DNA of 64,000 nucleotides. It comes from Streptomyces fradiae ATCC 10745 = DSM 40063 (GTDB lineage: Bacteria; Actinomycetota; Actinomycetes; Streptomycetales; Streptomycetaceae). The translations under genes were made by a program, and so were the position numbers. Under the pieces are notes generated by a model. The model worked only from the letters and a program-made list of their open reading frames with translations, had not been told where the DNA came from and ran no database searches. Below, in pieces: positions 23,177-32,524 of this stretch (positions are counted from its first letter, which is position 1; each line of letters starts with the position of its first letter). The stretch spans positions 1,474,501-1,538,500 of the forward strand of contig NZ_CP023696.1 of the NCBI RefSeq assembly GCF_008704425.1, given 5' to 3'.

Positions 23177-25678
23177 TCAGCTCTCGCGCACACGCAGGGC
23201 GCGGCGGAGGTCGTCGAGGCGGTCGACGAGCTGGCGGCGCAGGGCGGGGGTGAGGTCCGCGGTGGCGAGGTGCTCGTCGCCGCGGCGGAGGTTGTCGCCG
23301 GTGACCGCGTAGACGGGGAACGCCTGGCGGCCGGCGGCGGTGGCGATGGCGGGCCCTCGGCGGGCGGCGAGCGCGGTGGCCTCGGGGTAGTAGCGCGCGA
23401 CGTACGGGGTGAGGAGGTCTGCCTGGCCGGGCTGCCAGAAGCCCTCGGCGGTGGCGTTGAACAGGTAGTTGGAGAGGGTGTCGTCGTGGAACATGCGCTC
23501 CCAGGCGGTGGCCTTGGCCTCGGGTGTGGGGAGCGCGGCGCGGCAGCGGGCGGCGCCCTCCTGGCCGGTGGCGCTGGGGTCGCGGTCGAGTTCGGCGGCG
23601 ATGGACGCCTCGTCGGTGGCGCCGAGGACGGCCAGGCGCCTGAGGACGCGCCAGCGCAGCTCGGGGTCGAGGTCGGGGCCGCCGGGGACGGCTCCGTCGG
23701 CGAGCCAGCCCTGGAGGGTGCCGGTGCGGTCGGTGCAGTCGATGAAGTGGCGCACGGCGGTGAGGCGGAGGCCGGGGCTCTGGCCGTCCTCGGTGCGGCG
23801 GATGAGGTCGCGGGTGAGGTCGGTGAGGGTGGCCCTGGCGGCGGCGCGCTCCCCGTCGGGGACGTAGCGGTCGGCGATCTGGTGGAGGGCGAAGCCGATG
23901 ACGCCGTCGACGAGGGAGACGTCGGTCTCCTCGGGGAGGTGCGCGTGGGCGGCGGCGAGGTAGTCGGCGGGGGCGAGGTCGCCGTCGCGGACCATGTCGC
24001 GCAGGGTGTTCCACAGGACGGCGCGGGTGAGCGGGTCCGGGACACCGGAGAGGGCGCGCAGAGTGGTCTGCAGGGAGACGTCGTCGAGGCGGATCTTGGC
24101 GTAGGTGAGGTCGTGCTCGTTGGGGACGACCAGGGCGGGGCGGGTGCCGGGGCGGGTCTCGGGCGCCTCCTGCGGGACGTCGGTCTCGTGGCGTTCGCGC
24201 AGGACGAGGGCGCGGCCGTCGGCGAGGTCGCGGTCGTAGACGCCGACGGTGGCGCGGTGGGGGCGGCTGCCGTCGCGGTGGAGAGCGAGGGTCCAGCGGC
24301 CGGGCTCGCCCGTGACGTCGGCGGTGAGGGTGTCGATGCCGGTGGTGCGGAGCCAGGCGTCCGCCCACGCGTGGACGTCGCGGTCGGTGGCGGTGGCGAG
24401 GTTGTCGATGAAGTCGGCGAGGGTGGCGTTGCCGAAGCGGTGGCGGGCGAAGTGGTTGTTGATGCCCGCGAGGAACTCCTTCTCGCCCATCCACGCGACG
24501 AGCTGGCGGAGGGCCGAGGCGCCCTTGGCGTAGGAGATGCCGTCGAAGTTGAGGAGGGCCGAGGCGGTGTCGGGGACGGCCTCGGGGTCGGGGGCGACGG
24601 CGTGGGTGGAGGGCCGCTGGTCGGCGTCGTACCCCCAGGACTTGCGGGCGATGCCGTATCCGATCCAGGTGTCGGGGTAGCGGGCGGTCGCCTCGTTGAT
24701 GGTCTGGTAGCCCATGTACTCGGCGAAGGACTCGTTCAGCCAGATGTCGTCCCACCACTTGAGGGTGACGAGGTCGCCGAACCACATGTGGGCCATCTCG
24801 TGGGCGATGACCATGGCGCGGGTCTGGCGCTCGGCGACGGTGACGGCGGAGCGGAAGACGAACTCGTCGCGGAAGGTGACGAGGCCCGGATTCTCCATGG
24901 CACCGGCGTTGAACTCGGGGACGAACGCCTGGTCGTAGGAGTCGAACGGGTAGGGCTCGGTGAACTTCTCGTGGTACCGGTCGAAGCAGCGGCGCGTGAC
25001 GTCGAGGATCTCCGCGGCGTCGGCGTCGAGGTGCGGGGCGAGGGAGCGCCGGCAGTGGATGCCGAACGGCAGTCCGGCGTGCTCGGTGCGCACGGAGTGC
25101 CAGGGGCCGGCGGCGACGGCGACGAGGTACGTGGAGATGCGGGGGGTGGTGGCGGCCTTCCAGCGGCCGTCCTCCCGGCGCTCGGTGACGCCGTTGGCGA
25201 GGACGGTCCAGTGGTCGGGGGCGGTGACGGTGAGGTCGAAGACGGCCTTCAGGTCGGGCTGGTCGAAGGCGGCGATGACCCGCTGGACGTCGTCGAGGAA
25301 GAGCTGGGTGTAGGTGTACGTCTCGCCGTCGGTGGGGTCGGTGAAGCGGTGCATGCCCTCGCCGGTGCGGGAGTACCGCATGGCGGTGTCGACGCGCAGT
25401 TCGTGGCGGCCCTCGCTGAGGCCGGTGAGCGGGAGCCGGTTGTCGTCCAGGGTGGCCGGGTCGAGGGGCTGCCCGTCCAGGGTGGCGCCGCGCAGGACGG
25501 CGGGCTTCAGTTCGACGAAGGTGTCACCGGCGGCGAGGGCGGTGAACTCGATGACGGTGGTCGAGTCGAAGGTGTCGTCGCCGGTGGTGAGGTCGAGGTC
25601 GATGGCGTAGCGGTGGACGTCCAGGATCCGGGCTCGGGTCTGCGCCTCTTCGCGCGTCAGTACGGGCATGGGGGTCAT
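23177..25678 (-). CDS. M1 family zinc aminopeptidase, PepN-like
   Basis: This 833-residue aminopeptidase N carries the substrate-anchoring motif FNAGAMENPGLV and the zinc site HEMAHMWFGDLVT followed 18 residues later by NESFAEYMGY (HExxH-x18-E). A C-terminal ERAP1-like helical domain fills the last 350 residues. The catalytic Tyr is probably in FDGISYAKGASAL. It removes N-terminal residues from peptides in the cytosol. Two ATGs three codons apart (25678, 25669) are possible, neither with a good Shine-Dalgarno sequence; I took the longer. A frame continuing upstream overlaps chorismate mutase and is not coding. Confidence 0.95.
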   Translation of the reverse strand: MTPMPVLTREEAQTRARILDVHRYAIDLDLTTGDDTFDSTTVIEFTALAAGDTFVELKPAVLRGATLDGQPLDPATLDDNRLPLTGLSEGRHELRVDTAMRYSRTGEGMHRFTDPTDGETYTYTQLFLDDVQRVIAAFDQPDLKAVFDLTVTAPDHWTVLANGVTERREDGRWKAATTPRISTYLVAVAAGPWHSVRTEHAGLPFGIHCRRSLAPHLDADAAEILDVTRRCFDRYHEKFTEPYPFDSYDQAFVPEFNAGAMENPGLVTFRDEFVFRSAVTVAERQTRAMVIAHEMAHMWFGDLVTLKWWDDIWLNESFAEYMGYQTINEATARYPDTWIGYGIARKSWGYDADQRPSTHAVAPDPEAVPDTASALLNFDGISYAKGASALRQLVAWMGEKEFLAGINNHFARHRFGNATLADFIDNLATATDRDVHAWADAWLRTTGIDTLTADVTGEPGRWTLALHRDGSRPHRATVGVYDRDLADGRALVLRERHETDVPQEAPETRPGTRPALVVPNEHDLTYAKIRLDDVSLQTTLRALSGVPDPLTRAVLWNTLRDMVRDGDLAPADYLAAAHAHLPEETDVSLVDGVIGFALHQIADRYVPDGERAAARATLTDLTRDLIRRTEDGQSPGLRLTAVRHFIDCTDRTGTLQGWLADGAVPGGPDLDPELRWRVLRRLAVLGATDEASIAAELDRDPSATGQEGAARCRAALPTPEAKATAWERMFHDDTLSNYLFNATAEGFWQPGQADLLTPYVARYYPEATALAARRGPAIATAAGRQAFPVYAVTGDNLRRGDEHLATADLTPALRRQLVDRLDDLRRALRVRES

Positions 25679-25740
25679 GCTGCCCGATGGCGGGCGTGCG
25701 GGGGAGCCGGTTCCGCTGTAAGCGTCGGCCGGGGGGCGCG

Positions 25741-26229
25741 TCAGCCGCGGGGCGCGCCCGGGGCGGCGCCGCCTGTGCCGCCGGTGGGGGTGGTGCCGCC
25801 GGTGCGGCCGGGGTCGCCGGTGCCGGTGGTCGCCGCGGGGCCGGGCCGGTCGGTGAGCGTGGTGGTGGTGTGGGGGGCGCTGTGCTGGGCGGTGTCGCTG
25901 TCCACGGCCATGCGCTCGTGGTGGCGGATGACTTCCGCGATGATGAAGTTGAGCAGCTTCTCCGCGAACGCCGGGTCGAGGCGGGCGGTCTCGGCGAGCT
26001 GGCGGAGGCGGGCGATCTGCCGGGCCTCGCGGGCGGGGTCGGCCGGGGGCAGGTGGTGCCGGGCCTTGAGCAGCCCGACCTGCTGGGTGCACTTGAACCG
26101 TTCGGCCAGCATGTGGACGACCGCGGCGTCGATGTTGTCGATGCTCTCGCGCAGACGGGTCAGTTCGGCGAGGACGGCGTCGTCGACGCCGTGCGTCTCG
26201 TGCGTGTCGTGCGTGTCGCTCGGGCTCAT
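25741..26229 (-). CDS. Chorismate mutase, AroQ type
   Basis: This 162-residue protein has an AroQ helical core at about residues 15-105: LAELTRLRESIDNIDAAVVHMLAERFKCTQQVGLLKA, then DPAREARQIARLRQLAETA and DPAFAEKLLNFIIAEVIRHHE. Conserved catalytic positions (R27, R43-like, K54, E in the third helix) are covered. It converts chorismate to prephenate for Phe and Tyr, in competition with TrpE. The last 55 residues are a disordered Thr/Gly/Pro-rich tail. It lies 62 bp upstream of the aminopeptidase gene in the same direction, probably an operon. Confidence 0.92.
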   Translation of the reverse strand: MSPSDTHDTHETHGVDDAVLAELTRLRESIDNIDAAVVHMLAERFKCTQQVGLLKARHHLPPADPAREARQIARLRQLAETARLDPAFAEKLLNFIIAEVIRHHERMAVDSDTAQHSAPHTTTTLTDRPGPAATTGTGDPGRTGGTTPTGGTGGAAPGAPRG

Positions 26230-27196
26230 GCCCGCGAGCTTAGACGGGAGGCGGCGGCGGGGGCGGCGGTGTTCGGGATGCGGTCAGGGCCGGGGAGGGC
26301 GACGGAGGGCGCGGTGGCTTGTCCGGGTCGGGGAGGGCGACAGGGGGGTGCGATGGCTTTCCGGGACGGGGCCCGATCGGCGGGGGTGGTGGTGCCGCCC
26401 GGTGGGCGGGGGCGGTGGCGCGGGCAGGGCGGAGGCTGACGACGGTCACGACCGGCGGGGGTGGTGCTGCGGGCGGGGGGGGGAGGCTGGGGGCGGTCGG
26501 GGGGTGGTCTGGGGGCTTGGGGGACCTTGGGGGGTGCGGTCGGGGGGCTCGGGGGGCGCGGTCGGCCGGCGGAGACGGCGTGCCGCGGTGCCTCGGGATG
26601 TGGCCGGTGGGGGGCTTGTGCAGTGCGGGCCGCGGACGGTATGGGGACGGGGCCGACGTGGCGGATGTACGCCGGGTCGATACGGCGGACGGCGGCTCGG
26701 GCGCCGGTGCCCGTCCCGCGGCCGGGGCCGCCGCGTGCGGGGGCCGGGGGATGGCCGGCGGGGGTGGCCGGCGGGGGAGGCCACCCCTTACGGGGGGCCG
26801 GACCATCCCGCGGGCCGGCTGGGGCGCCTGCGGGGGGGGCGGGGTGCACTGCGGGGAGGCGGGGGTGCGTCCCGCGGGCCGGCGGGGGTGCTCTGGTGGG
26901 AAGGCGGGGGTGGACCGTGGGCCGGCGGGGGCGCCTGCGGGGTGGCGGTGGTGCGTCCCGCGGGTCGGCGGGGGTGCCTGCGCGGGGGCGGGGTGCCCTG
27001 CGGGGGGCGTCCCGCGGGTGGGGTGCCCTGCGGGCTGGCGGTGTGCGTTTCCCGGGGTGTGGGGGTCGGGGCCCGCGATGTGCGGGAGATCGGGCCCCGT
27101 GGACGGGCGGCACGGGCCGGTACCGATGTGGCGCTGACGGGCGCCGGAGCACCGGCGGGGCCCGCGAGAGGGGCGAGGGAGGGCCGGGCACCGGGA
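26230..27196. other. G-run and minisatellite desert
   Basis: Nearly 1 kb has no credible gene; the long open frames it contains are low-complexity reading of G-runs. From 26475 to 26556 the plus strand has eight runs of five or more G separated by short spacers. From about 26750 to 27060 there are degenerate 40-57 bp repeats anchored on CCCGCGGGCCGGCGGGGGTGC-like sequence. The promoter of the chorismate mutase gene must lie near 26230-26400. Confidence 0.7.
26810..27060. repeat. Degenerate minisatellite anchored on CGCGGGCCGGCGGGGGTGC
   Basis: At least four to five copies begin with CCCGCGGG(C/T)CGGCGGGGG or close variants (starting near 26811, 26872, 26914, 26957 and 27009), each followed by G-rich spacers with CCTGCGGGG. 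Unit lengths vary from about 42 to 57 bp, so this is an old, diverged array. Confidence 0.55.
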
Positions 27197-27227
27197 AGGC
27201 GGGCCCGCCGTGGTGGCGGGCCCGCCT
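27197..27227 (-). terminator. Terminator hairpin of the trypsin gene
   Basis: A perfect 13-bp inverted repeat, AGGCGGGCCCGCC and GGCGGGCCCGCCT, with a 5-base loop lies 50 bp after the trypsin stop. Confidence 0.75.
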
Positions 27228-27278
27228 CGGGTGGGGCGCGTACGGCTCAGCGCCGCCGCGCCGCGTACACGCCGGGGG

Positions 27279-28426
<1,148 letters not shown>

Positions 28427-29389
28427 ATGGCGAACGGCGGCGCGGGAGCGGCGGGCGGCGACGTCGTCCACGGTTTCCCGCACCTGGAGACGGTACGGGC
28501 GGCGATCACGGCCCTGTACCGGCGGCTCTCACCCGAGGGCCTCTACGCGTACGCGTCCGCCGTCTCCCCCGCCGACGTGGCCTTCGCCGACACGGACGAC
28601 CTGCATCTGGGGGCCCACCGGGTGGCAGGCGCCCTCGTACGCCAACTGCGGCTGCCCGAGGCGCGGATCATCGTCGGCTTCCGGCCCATGGAGCACGCGG
28701 CCAGCGTGGAGCTCACCGCGGGGCCGGAGTACTTCATCGAGCTGAACGACCGCTTCCGCACGCACCGGCGGGACATCGGCGCGGCCCTCGCCCACGAGAT
28801 CACCCACGTGCTGCTGCACCGTCTGGACCTCGCCTTCCCCGGGACGCGGGACAACGAGATCCTCACCGACACCGCCACCGCCTATCTGGGCGCGGGCTGG
28901 CTGCTGCTGGACGCCTACCGGGAGGACGCGCTCTCCAGCCAGAAGCTGGGCTACCTCACCCCGGAGGAGTTCGGGTACGTGCTGGCCAAGCGGGCCCGGG
29001 TGTTCGGCGAGGACCCGTCGCCGTGGTTCACCAGCCCGCAGGCGTACCGGGCGTACGAGCGCGGCCGGGCGGAGGCCCTGCGCGACGAGGCGCGGCCGCC
29101 CCTGGCGGCGGCGGGGTGGGCGGGGCGGCGGCGGTACGCCAGGGACCGGCGGCGCTACGCGCAGGGCGACGCGTCGGCGGGGACGCCGCAGGCGTCGGGG
29201 TACGCCTTCGAGGGGGCCACCGGACCGGGCGGGCCCGGTGGCGGCCCCGGCGGTACGGGTCGCGCGGAAGGCGGACTGCGGGTGTCGTTCCCGTGCCCGA
29301 CGTGCCGGCAGCGGGTGCGAGTCCCGGTGCGGGGCCGGGTGCGGGCGCGGTGCGGGCTGTGCCGGACGGTGCTGGAGTGCGACACGTGA
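28427..29389 (+). CDS. Putative HExxH metalloprotease with C-terminal zinc ribbon
   Basis: I do not recognise a named family for this 320-residue protein. Its centre has a zincin-like signature, GAALAHEITHVLLHRLDL (about residues 122-139), followed by NEILTDTATAYLGAGWL, where the acidic residues could supply the third ligand. Similar arrangements occur in uncharacterised metallopeptidases. The C-terminal 35 residues form a probable zinc ribbon (FPCPTCRQRV ... ARCGLC). A Gly/Pro-rich linker (GPGGPGGGPGG) separates the two. There is no signal peptide or membrane segment, so it is probably cytoplasmic. The ATG follows GGGGGTGCGGGAC; in-frame GTGs just upstream are alternatives. Confidence 0.75.
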   Translation: MANGGAGAAGGDVVHGFPHLETVRAAITALYRRLSPEGLYAYASAVSPADVAFADTDDLHLGAHRVAGALVRQLRLPEARIIVGFRPMEHAASVELTAGPEYFIELNDRFRTHRRDIGAALAHEITHVLLHRLDLAFPGTRDNEILTDTATAYLGAGWLLLDAYREDALSSQKLGYLTPEEFGYVLAKRARVFGEDPSPWFTSPQAYRAYERGRAEALRDEARPPLAAAGWAGRRRYARDRRRYAQGDASAGTPQASGYAFEGATGPGGPGGGPGGTGRAEGGLRVSFPCPTCRQRVRVPVRGRVRARCGLCRTVLECDT

Positions 29390-29483
29390 CCGGGTGAGGG
29401 GTGACCGGGCAAGGGCCCGGCGAGGGGTCTGTTCGGGCGTGCCCGTGCTTGCGGGTGGGCGGCGGCCGGGCGAGGGTCGGGGT

Positions 29484-30995
29484 ATGACGATGGTGCCCGC
29501 CCCTGTTCACGAGGATCTGTTCGAGGCCGTCCGCGGAGGTGACGAGGACGCCGTGGTGCGGCTGCTCCGGTCCGGCGCGCCCGCGGAGTCGACCGACGAG
29601 GACGGCGGTACCGCGCTGTACACCGCGGCGGTGGCGGGGCACGCCGGGGTCGTGCGGCTGCTGCTGGCCGCCGGAGCCGACCCGGAGCGGGGCAGCGGCG
29701 AGGGCGGCGGCGACCTGCCGCTGTGCGGCGCCGCGTGCAACGGCCACACGGAGGCGGTGCGGGCGCTGCTGGCGGCCGGCGCGTGGCCGGACCGGCCGGA
29801 GGGGCTGGGGTTCACCGCGCTGGCGTGGGCGGTACGGCAGGGGTACGCGGACACGGTGCGGGCGCTGCTGGAGTACGGGGCCGACGCGGGCGCGGCCGGG
29901 CCGGACGGGGCGGCGCCCCTGGTGGCGGCGGCTCGGCGCGGTTCGGTGCCGGTGGTGCGGGCGCTGCTGGAGCGGAAGGCGCCGGGGCGGGCCGAGGCGC
30001 TGGCGGAGGCGCGGGGGTGGCTGGGCCGGGACGTGGCGACGGTGCTGCGGGACGCGCTGGTGGAGACGTACGGGGACGGGGTGGAGACCGTGGTGCGGCG
30101 CATCCCGGAGGACGGGGGTGTGACGGTGGCGGTCGAGGTGGTGCGCGGCGGGGTGCCCGTCGCGGGGCGGGAGCAGCAGACCGGGCACGGGGCGATCGCC
30201 ACGCTGCTGGAGGAGTCGCTGGGCGAGCGTCCCCCGTTCGAGGAGACCGCGGGGCGGGCGCTGCGGTGCGCCGACCCGTCGCTGGACGACTGGACGGAGG
30301 CGGCGCAGGCGCTGGGGCGGCGCGGGGACGAGGAGACGTTCGCGGCGGCGGCCGGGTGGTGCGGCAGCGGGGAGCCGCTGCGGCAGGCGTTCGGCGCGGA
30401 GGTGCTGGCGCGGCTGACGGCGTCGGGGAGCGGAGCGGCAGGGGTGTTCGCGGCGCGGGCGGTGCCGGTGCTGCGCGAGCTGGCGCGCGAGGTGCGGGAG
30501 GCGGATGTGGTGCTGGCGGTGGTGCGGGCGCTGGGGGCGCAGGGCGACCCGTCGGTGCTGCCGGACGTGCTGCGGCACGCGGTGCACCCGGACGCGCGGG
30601 TGCGGCGCGGGGTGGCCGTGGCGGTGACGGGCCTGGTGCCGGAGGGGCACCGGGAGGCGGTGGCGGCCCTGGCGGCGCTGGCCCGCGACGGGGACGCCGG
30701 GGTGCGGGCGGCGGCGGTGCACGCGCTGGCGGTGGGCCCGGACGACTCCCCCACCGTGCGCGGCGCGCTGGCCGCCCGGCTGGAGGACCGGTCGCCCGAC
30801 CCGGCGGTGGCGGCGGAGGCGGCGCGGGGGCTGGCGGTGCGGCAGGACGAGCGCGCCGTGGCCGCGCTGGAGGAGCTGCTGGTGTCGGCGGACCCGGACG
30901 GACGGGCGTACGCGCTGGCGCTGGGCGCGCTGGACCACGTCCGCGACGAGGCGGTGCGCCGCCGCCTGGAGTCCGCCCTCCCCCGCCGCCGCTGA
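29484..30995 (+). CDS. Ankyrin-like and HEAT-like repeat protein
   Basis: This 503-residue soluble protein has an N-terminal half of ankyrin repeats, four clear units: LFEAVRGGDEDAVVRLLRSG, TALYTAAVAGHAGVVRLLLA, GHTEAVRALLAAGA and GYADTVRALLEYGAD. A central alpha/beta linker (about 185-250) follows, then a C-terminal solenoid of HEAT/PBS-like helices (EVREADVVLAVVRALGAQGDPSVL, HPDARVRRGVAVAVTGLV, AALARDGDAGVRAAAVHALA, RSPDPAVAAEAARGLAVRQDERAV). Such proteins are protein-protein interaction scaffolds; no enzymatic motif is present. It follows the putative metalloprotease by 94 bp in the same direction. Confidence 0.85.
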   Translation: MTMVPAPVHEDLFEAVRGGDEDAVVRLLRSGAPAESTDEDGGTALYTAAVAGHAGVVRLLLAAGADPERGSGEGGGDLPLCGAACNGHTEAVRALLAAGAWPDRPEGLGFTALAWAVRQGYADTVRALLEYGADAGAAGPDGAAPLVAAARRGSVPVVRALLERKAPGRAEALAEARGWLGRDVATVLRDALVETYGDGVETVVRRIPEDGGVTVAVEVVRGGVPVAGREQQTGHGAIATLLEESLGERPPFEETAGRALRCADPSLDDWTEAAQALGRRGDEETFAAAAGWCGSGEPLRQAFGAEVLARLTASGSGAAGVFAARAVPVLRELAREVREADVVLAVVRALGAQGDPSVLPDVLRHAVHPDARVRRGVAVAVTGLVPEGHREAVAALAALARDGDAGVRAAAVHALAVGPDDSPTVRGALAARLEDRSPDPAVAAEAARGLAVRQDERAVAALEELLVSADPDGRAYALALGALDHVRDEAVRRRLESALPRRR

Positions 30996-31061
30996 TCGCC
31001 CTGATGGCGGCCGGGCGGCTGCGCCGGGCGCCGTTCCCGCCGCCCCTCCGCGGCCGGGCGG

Positions 31062-31436
31062 TCAGGACGGGCGTTCGGCGATGCCGCGTTCGACGCAGAA
31101 CTCGTTGCCCTCGACGTCCGCGAGGACCACCCAGCCCGTGCCGTCCGGGCGGCGGCGGTCGGCCACGAGGGTGGCGCCGAGGGCGAGGAGCCGGTCGACC
31201 TCCTCCTCGCGGGTGCGGTCCTGCGGCTGGAGGTCCAGGTGCAGCCGGTTCTTGACGGTCTTCTCGTCGGGGACCGTCACGAAGAGGAGGCTGACACCGG
31301 GCGCCAGCACGGTGGCCTCAGGGTCGCCCGGGTGGTCGTCGTCGGCGAGGGGCGCCTCCAGGACGGCGGCCCAGAACGAACCCAGCCGGTGGGCGTCGGC
31401 GCAGTCGACGGTCAGGTGGCGTATCAGTGAACTCAT
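31062..31436 (-). CDS. VOC family (glyoxalase/bleomycin-resistance fold) protein
   Basis: The 124-residue single VOC protein starts MSSLIRHLTVDCADAHRLGSFWAAVLE, has NRLHLDLQPQD as its second-half strand, and ends with WVVLADVEGNEFCVER, the usual metal-site end. It belongs to the large group annotated as glyoxalase-like. The substrate is unknown. It sits 17 bp downstream of the VWA gene and is probably cotranscribed with it. Confidence 0.87.
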   Translation of the reverse strand: MSSLIRHLTVDCADAHRLGSFWAAVLEAPLADDDHPGDPEATVLAPGVSLLFVTVPDEKTVKNRLHLDLQPQDRTREEEVDRLLALGATLVADRRRPDGTGWVVLADVEGNEFCVERGIAERPS

Positions 31437-31453
31437 GCGGCCACTCTGCCACT

Positions 31454-32188
31454 TCAGGCCGCCGGCCGGGGCGCAGGCAGGATGCCGCGGGCCCGCGCGG
31501 CGGCGAGCCACGCCGGGAACTCCCCCACCAGCCGATCGTACAGCACGTCGTCGGGGACGCGGCGCGGGTCCTTCCCGGCGTGGAAGAAGCCGGCGTTGTC
31601 CACGGGTCGCCGCTGCGGTACCGGCAGTTCGTCGAGGCGGCGCAGGAAGTCGAACTGGCTGCTGTGCGGGTCGCCGAAGCCCACGAACTGCCAGAAGAGC
31701 GGCAGTCGCGCCGCCTTGCACACGTACTTCTCCGTCAGCGCCCGGTCGCCGGGCCCACCGTCGGTCTGGAAGACGACGAGCGCCGGGGCGTCGGCGCCGC
31801 TGTCCAGGTAGTGGTCGATGACGGCGTCCATCGCGGTGTGGTAGTTGGTCCGGCCCATGTGGCCGAGGGTCGCCGTGATCCGGTCGATCCGGCCGTGGTG
31901 GTCGGCGAGGTCGATGTCGCTGACGGCGTCCACGTCGGTGGAGAAGAAGACGACCGGGACGCGCCCGTCGTCGTCCAGCTGGGCGGCGAGGCCCAGGACC
32001 CGGTCGGCGAGGGCCTGGACACTGCCGTCCCGGTAGTACGGGCGCATGGAACCGGAGTGGTCGACCACCAGGTAGACCGCCGCCCGCTGCCCCCGCAGCC
32101 CGTGCTTGCCGAGGGAGACTCCCGCGCGCTTGTACAGGTCGACCAGCGCCGGGGCGGTCTGCTCGATCTTGCGGAGGTCGATGGCCAT
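31454..32188 (-). CDS. VWA domain protein (TerF-like)
   Basis: This 244-residue von Willebrand A domain has a MIDAS motif D-x-S-x-S in YLVVDHSGSM (about residues 37-46), a second metal loop at GRTNYHTAMDA and the acidic FQTDGGPGD. The overall pattern, including PLFWQFVGFGD and VDNAGFFHAGKDPRRVPDDVLYDRLVGEFPAWL, matches the C-terminal VWA of TerF and stand-alone actinobacterial VWA proteins, often found with tellurium-resistance-like genes. No Ter genes are present here. The ATG with GGGGGAG before it was chosen; the longer frame is Thr/Arg-rich noise. Confidence 0.87.
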   Translation of the reverse strand: MAIDLRKIEQTAPALVDLYKRAGVSLGKHGLRGQRAAVYLVVDHSGSMRPYYRDGSVQALADRVLGLAAQLDDDGRVPVVFFSTDVDAVSDIDLADHHGRIDRITATLGHMGRTNYHTAMDAVIDHYLDSGADAPALVVFQTDGGPGDRALTEKYVCKAARLPLFWQFVGFGDPHSSQFDFLRRLDELPVPQRRPVDNAGFFHAGKDPRRVPDDVLYDRLVGEFPAWLAAARARGILPAPRPAA

Positions 32189-32437
32189 GAGTGCTCCCCC
32201 GGGTGCGCCCGTGCCCGCGCGCACCGTTCGCGTGGGCCGTGTGTGCCGTGTGTGCCGTGTGTGCTGTCCGCTGGCTGCGTCGTGCACCTGTGCTGCGTAC
32301 ACCTGTGCTGTGTGCCGCGTGCGTCGAAAGTACGGCACGGGGGCGGCGCCGGGCGACCGGGACCCGGGGAAGGGCACGGACGGACGGGCGGACGGGCGCG
32401 GGCGGACGGGCGGACGGGCGCGGGGCAGAAAGGGCGC
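32189..32437. repeat. Repeat-rich gap between gltD and the VWA gene
   Basis: The gap holds three tandem 9-bp units of GTGTGCCGT (32241-32267, the last with one mismatch). A near-duplicated ACCTGTGCTG lies in the 32286-32312 area, and a perfect 22-bp unit GGACGGGCGGACGGGCGCGG plus GC occurs twice in tandem (32382-32425, last base differing). No gene is evident. The VWA promoter should lie on the left of this stretch. Confidence 0.75.
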
Positions 32438-32477
32438 AGCGCCCGCCTGGTGTCCGGTCGGGGACGAGGCGGGCGCT
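32438..32477 (-). terminator. Terminator of the gltBD operon
   Basis: An 11-bp perfect stem, AGCGCCCGCCT and AGGCGGGCGCT, with an 18-base loop lies 48 bp after the gltD stop. On the minus strand it is followed by GCGCCCTTTCT. Confidence 0.75.
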
Positions 32478-32524
32478 GCTGTGTTCCGTACGCCGTTGTA
32501 CGGGACGCTGTGGGGCGCGGACGG

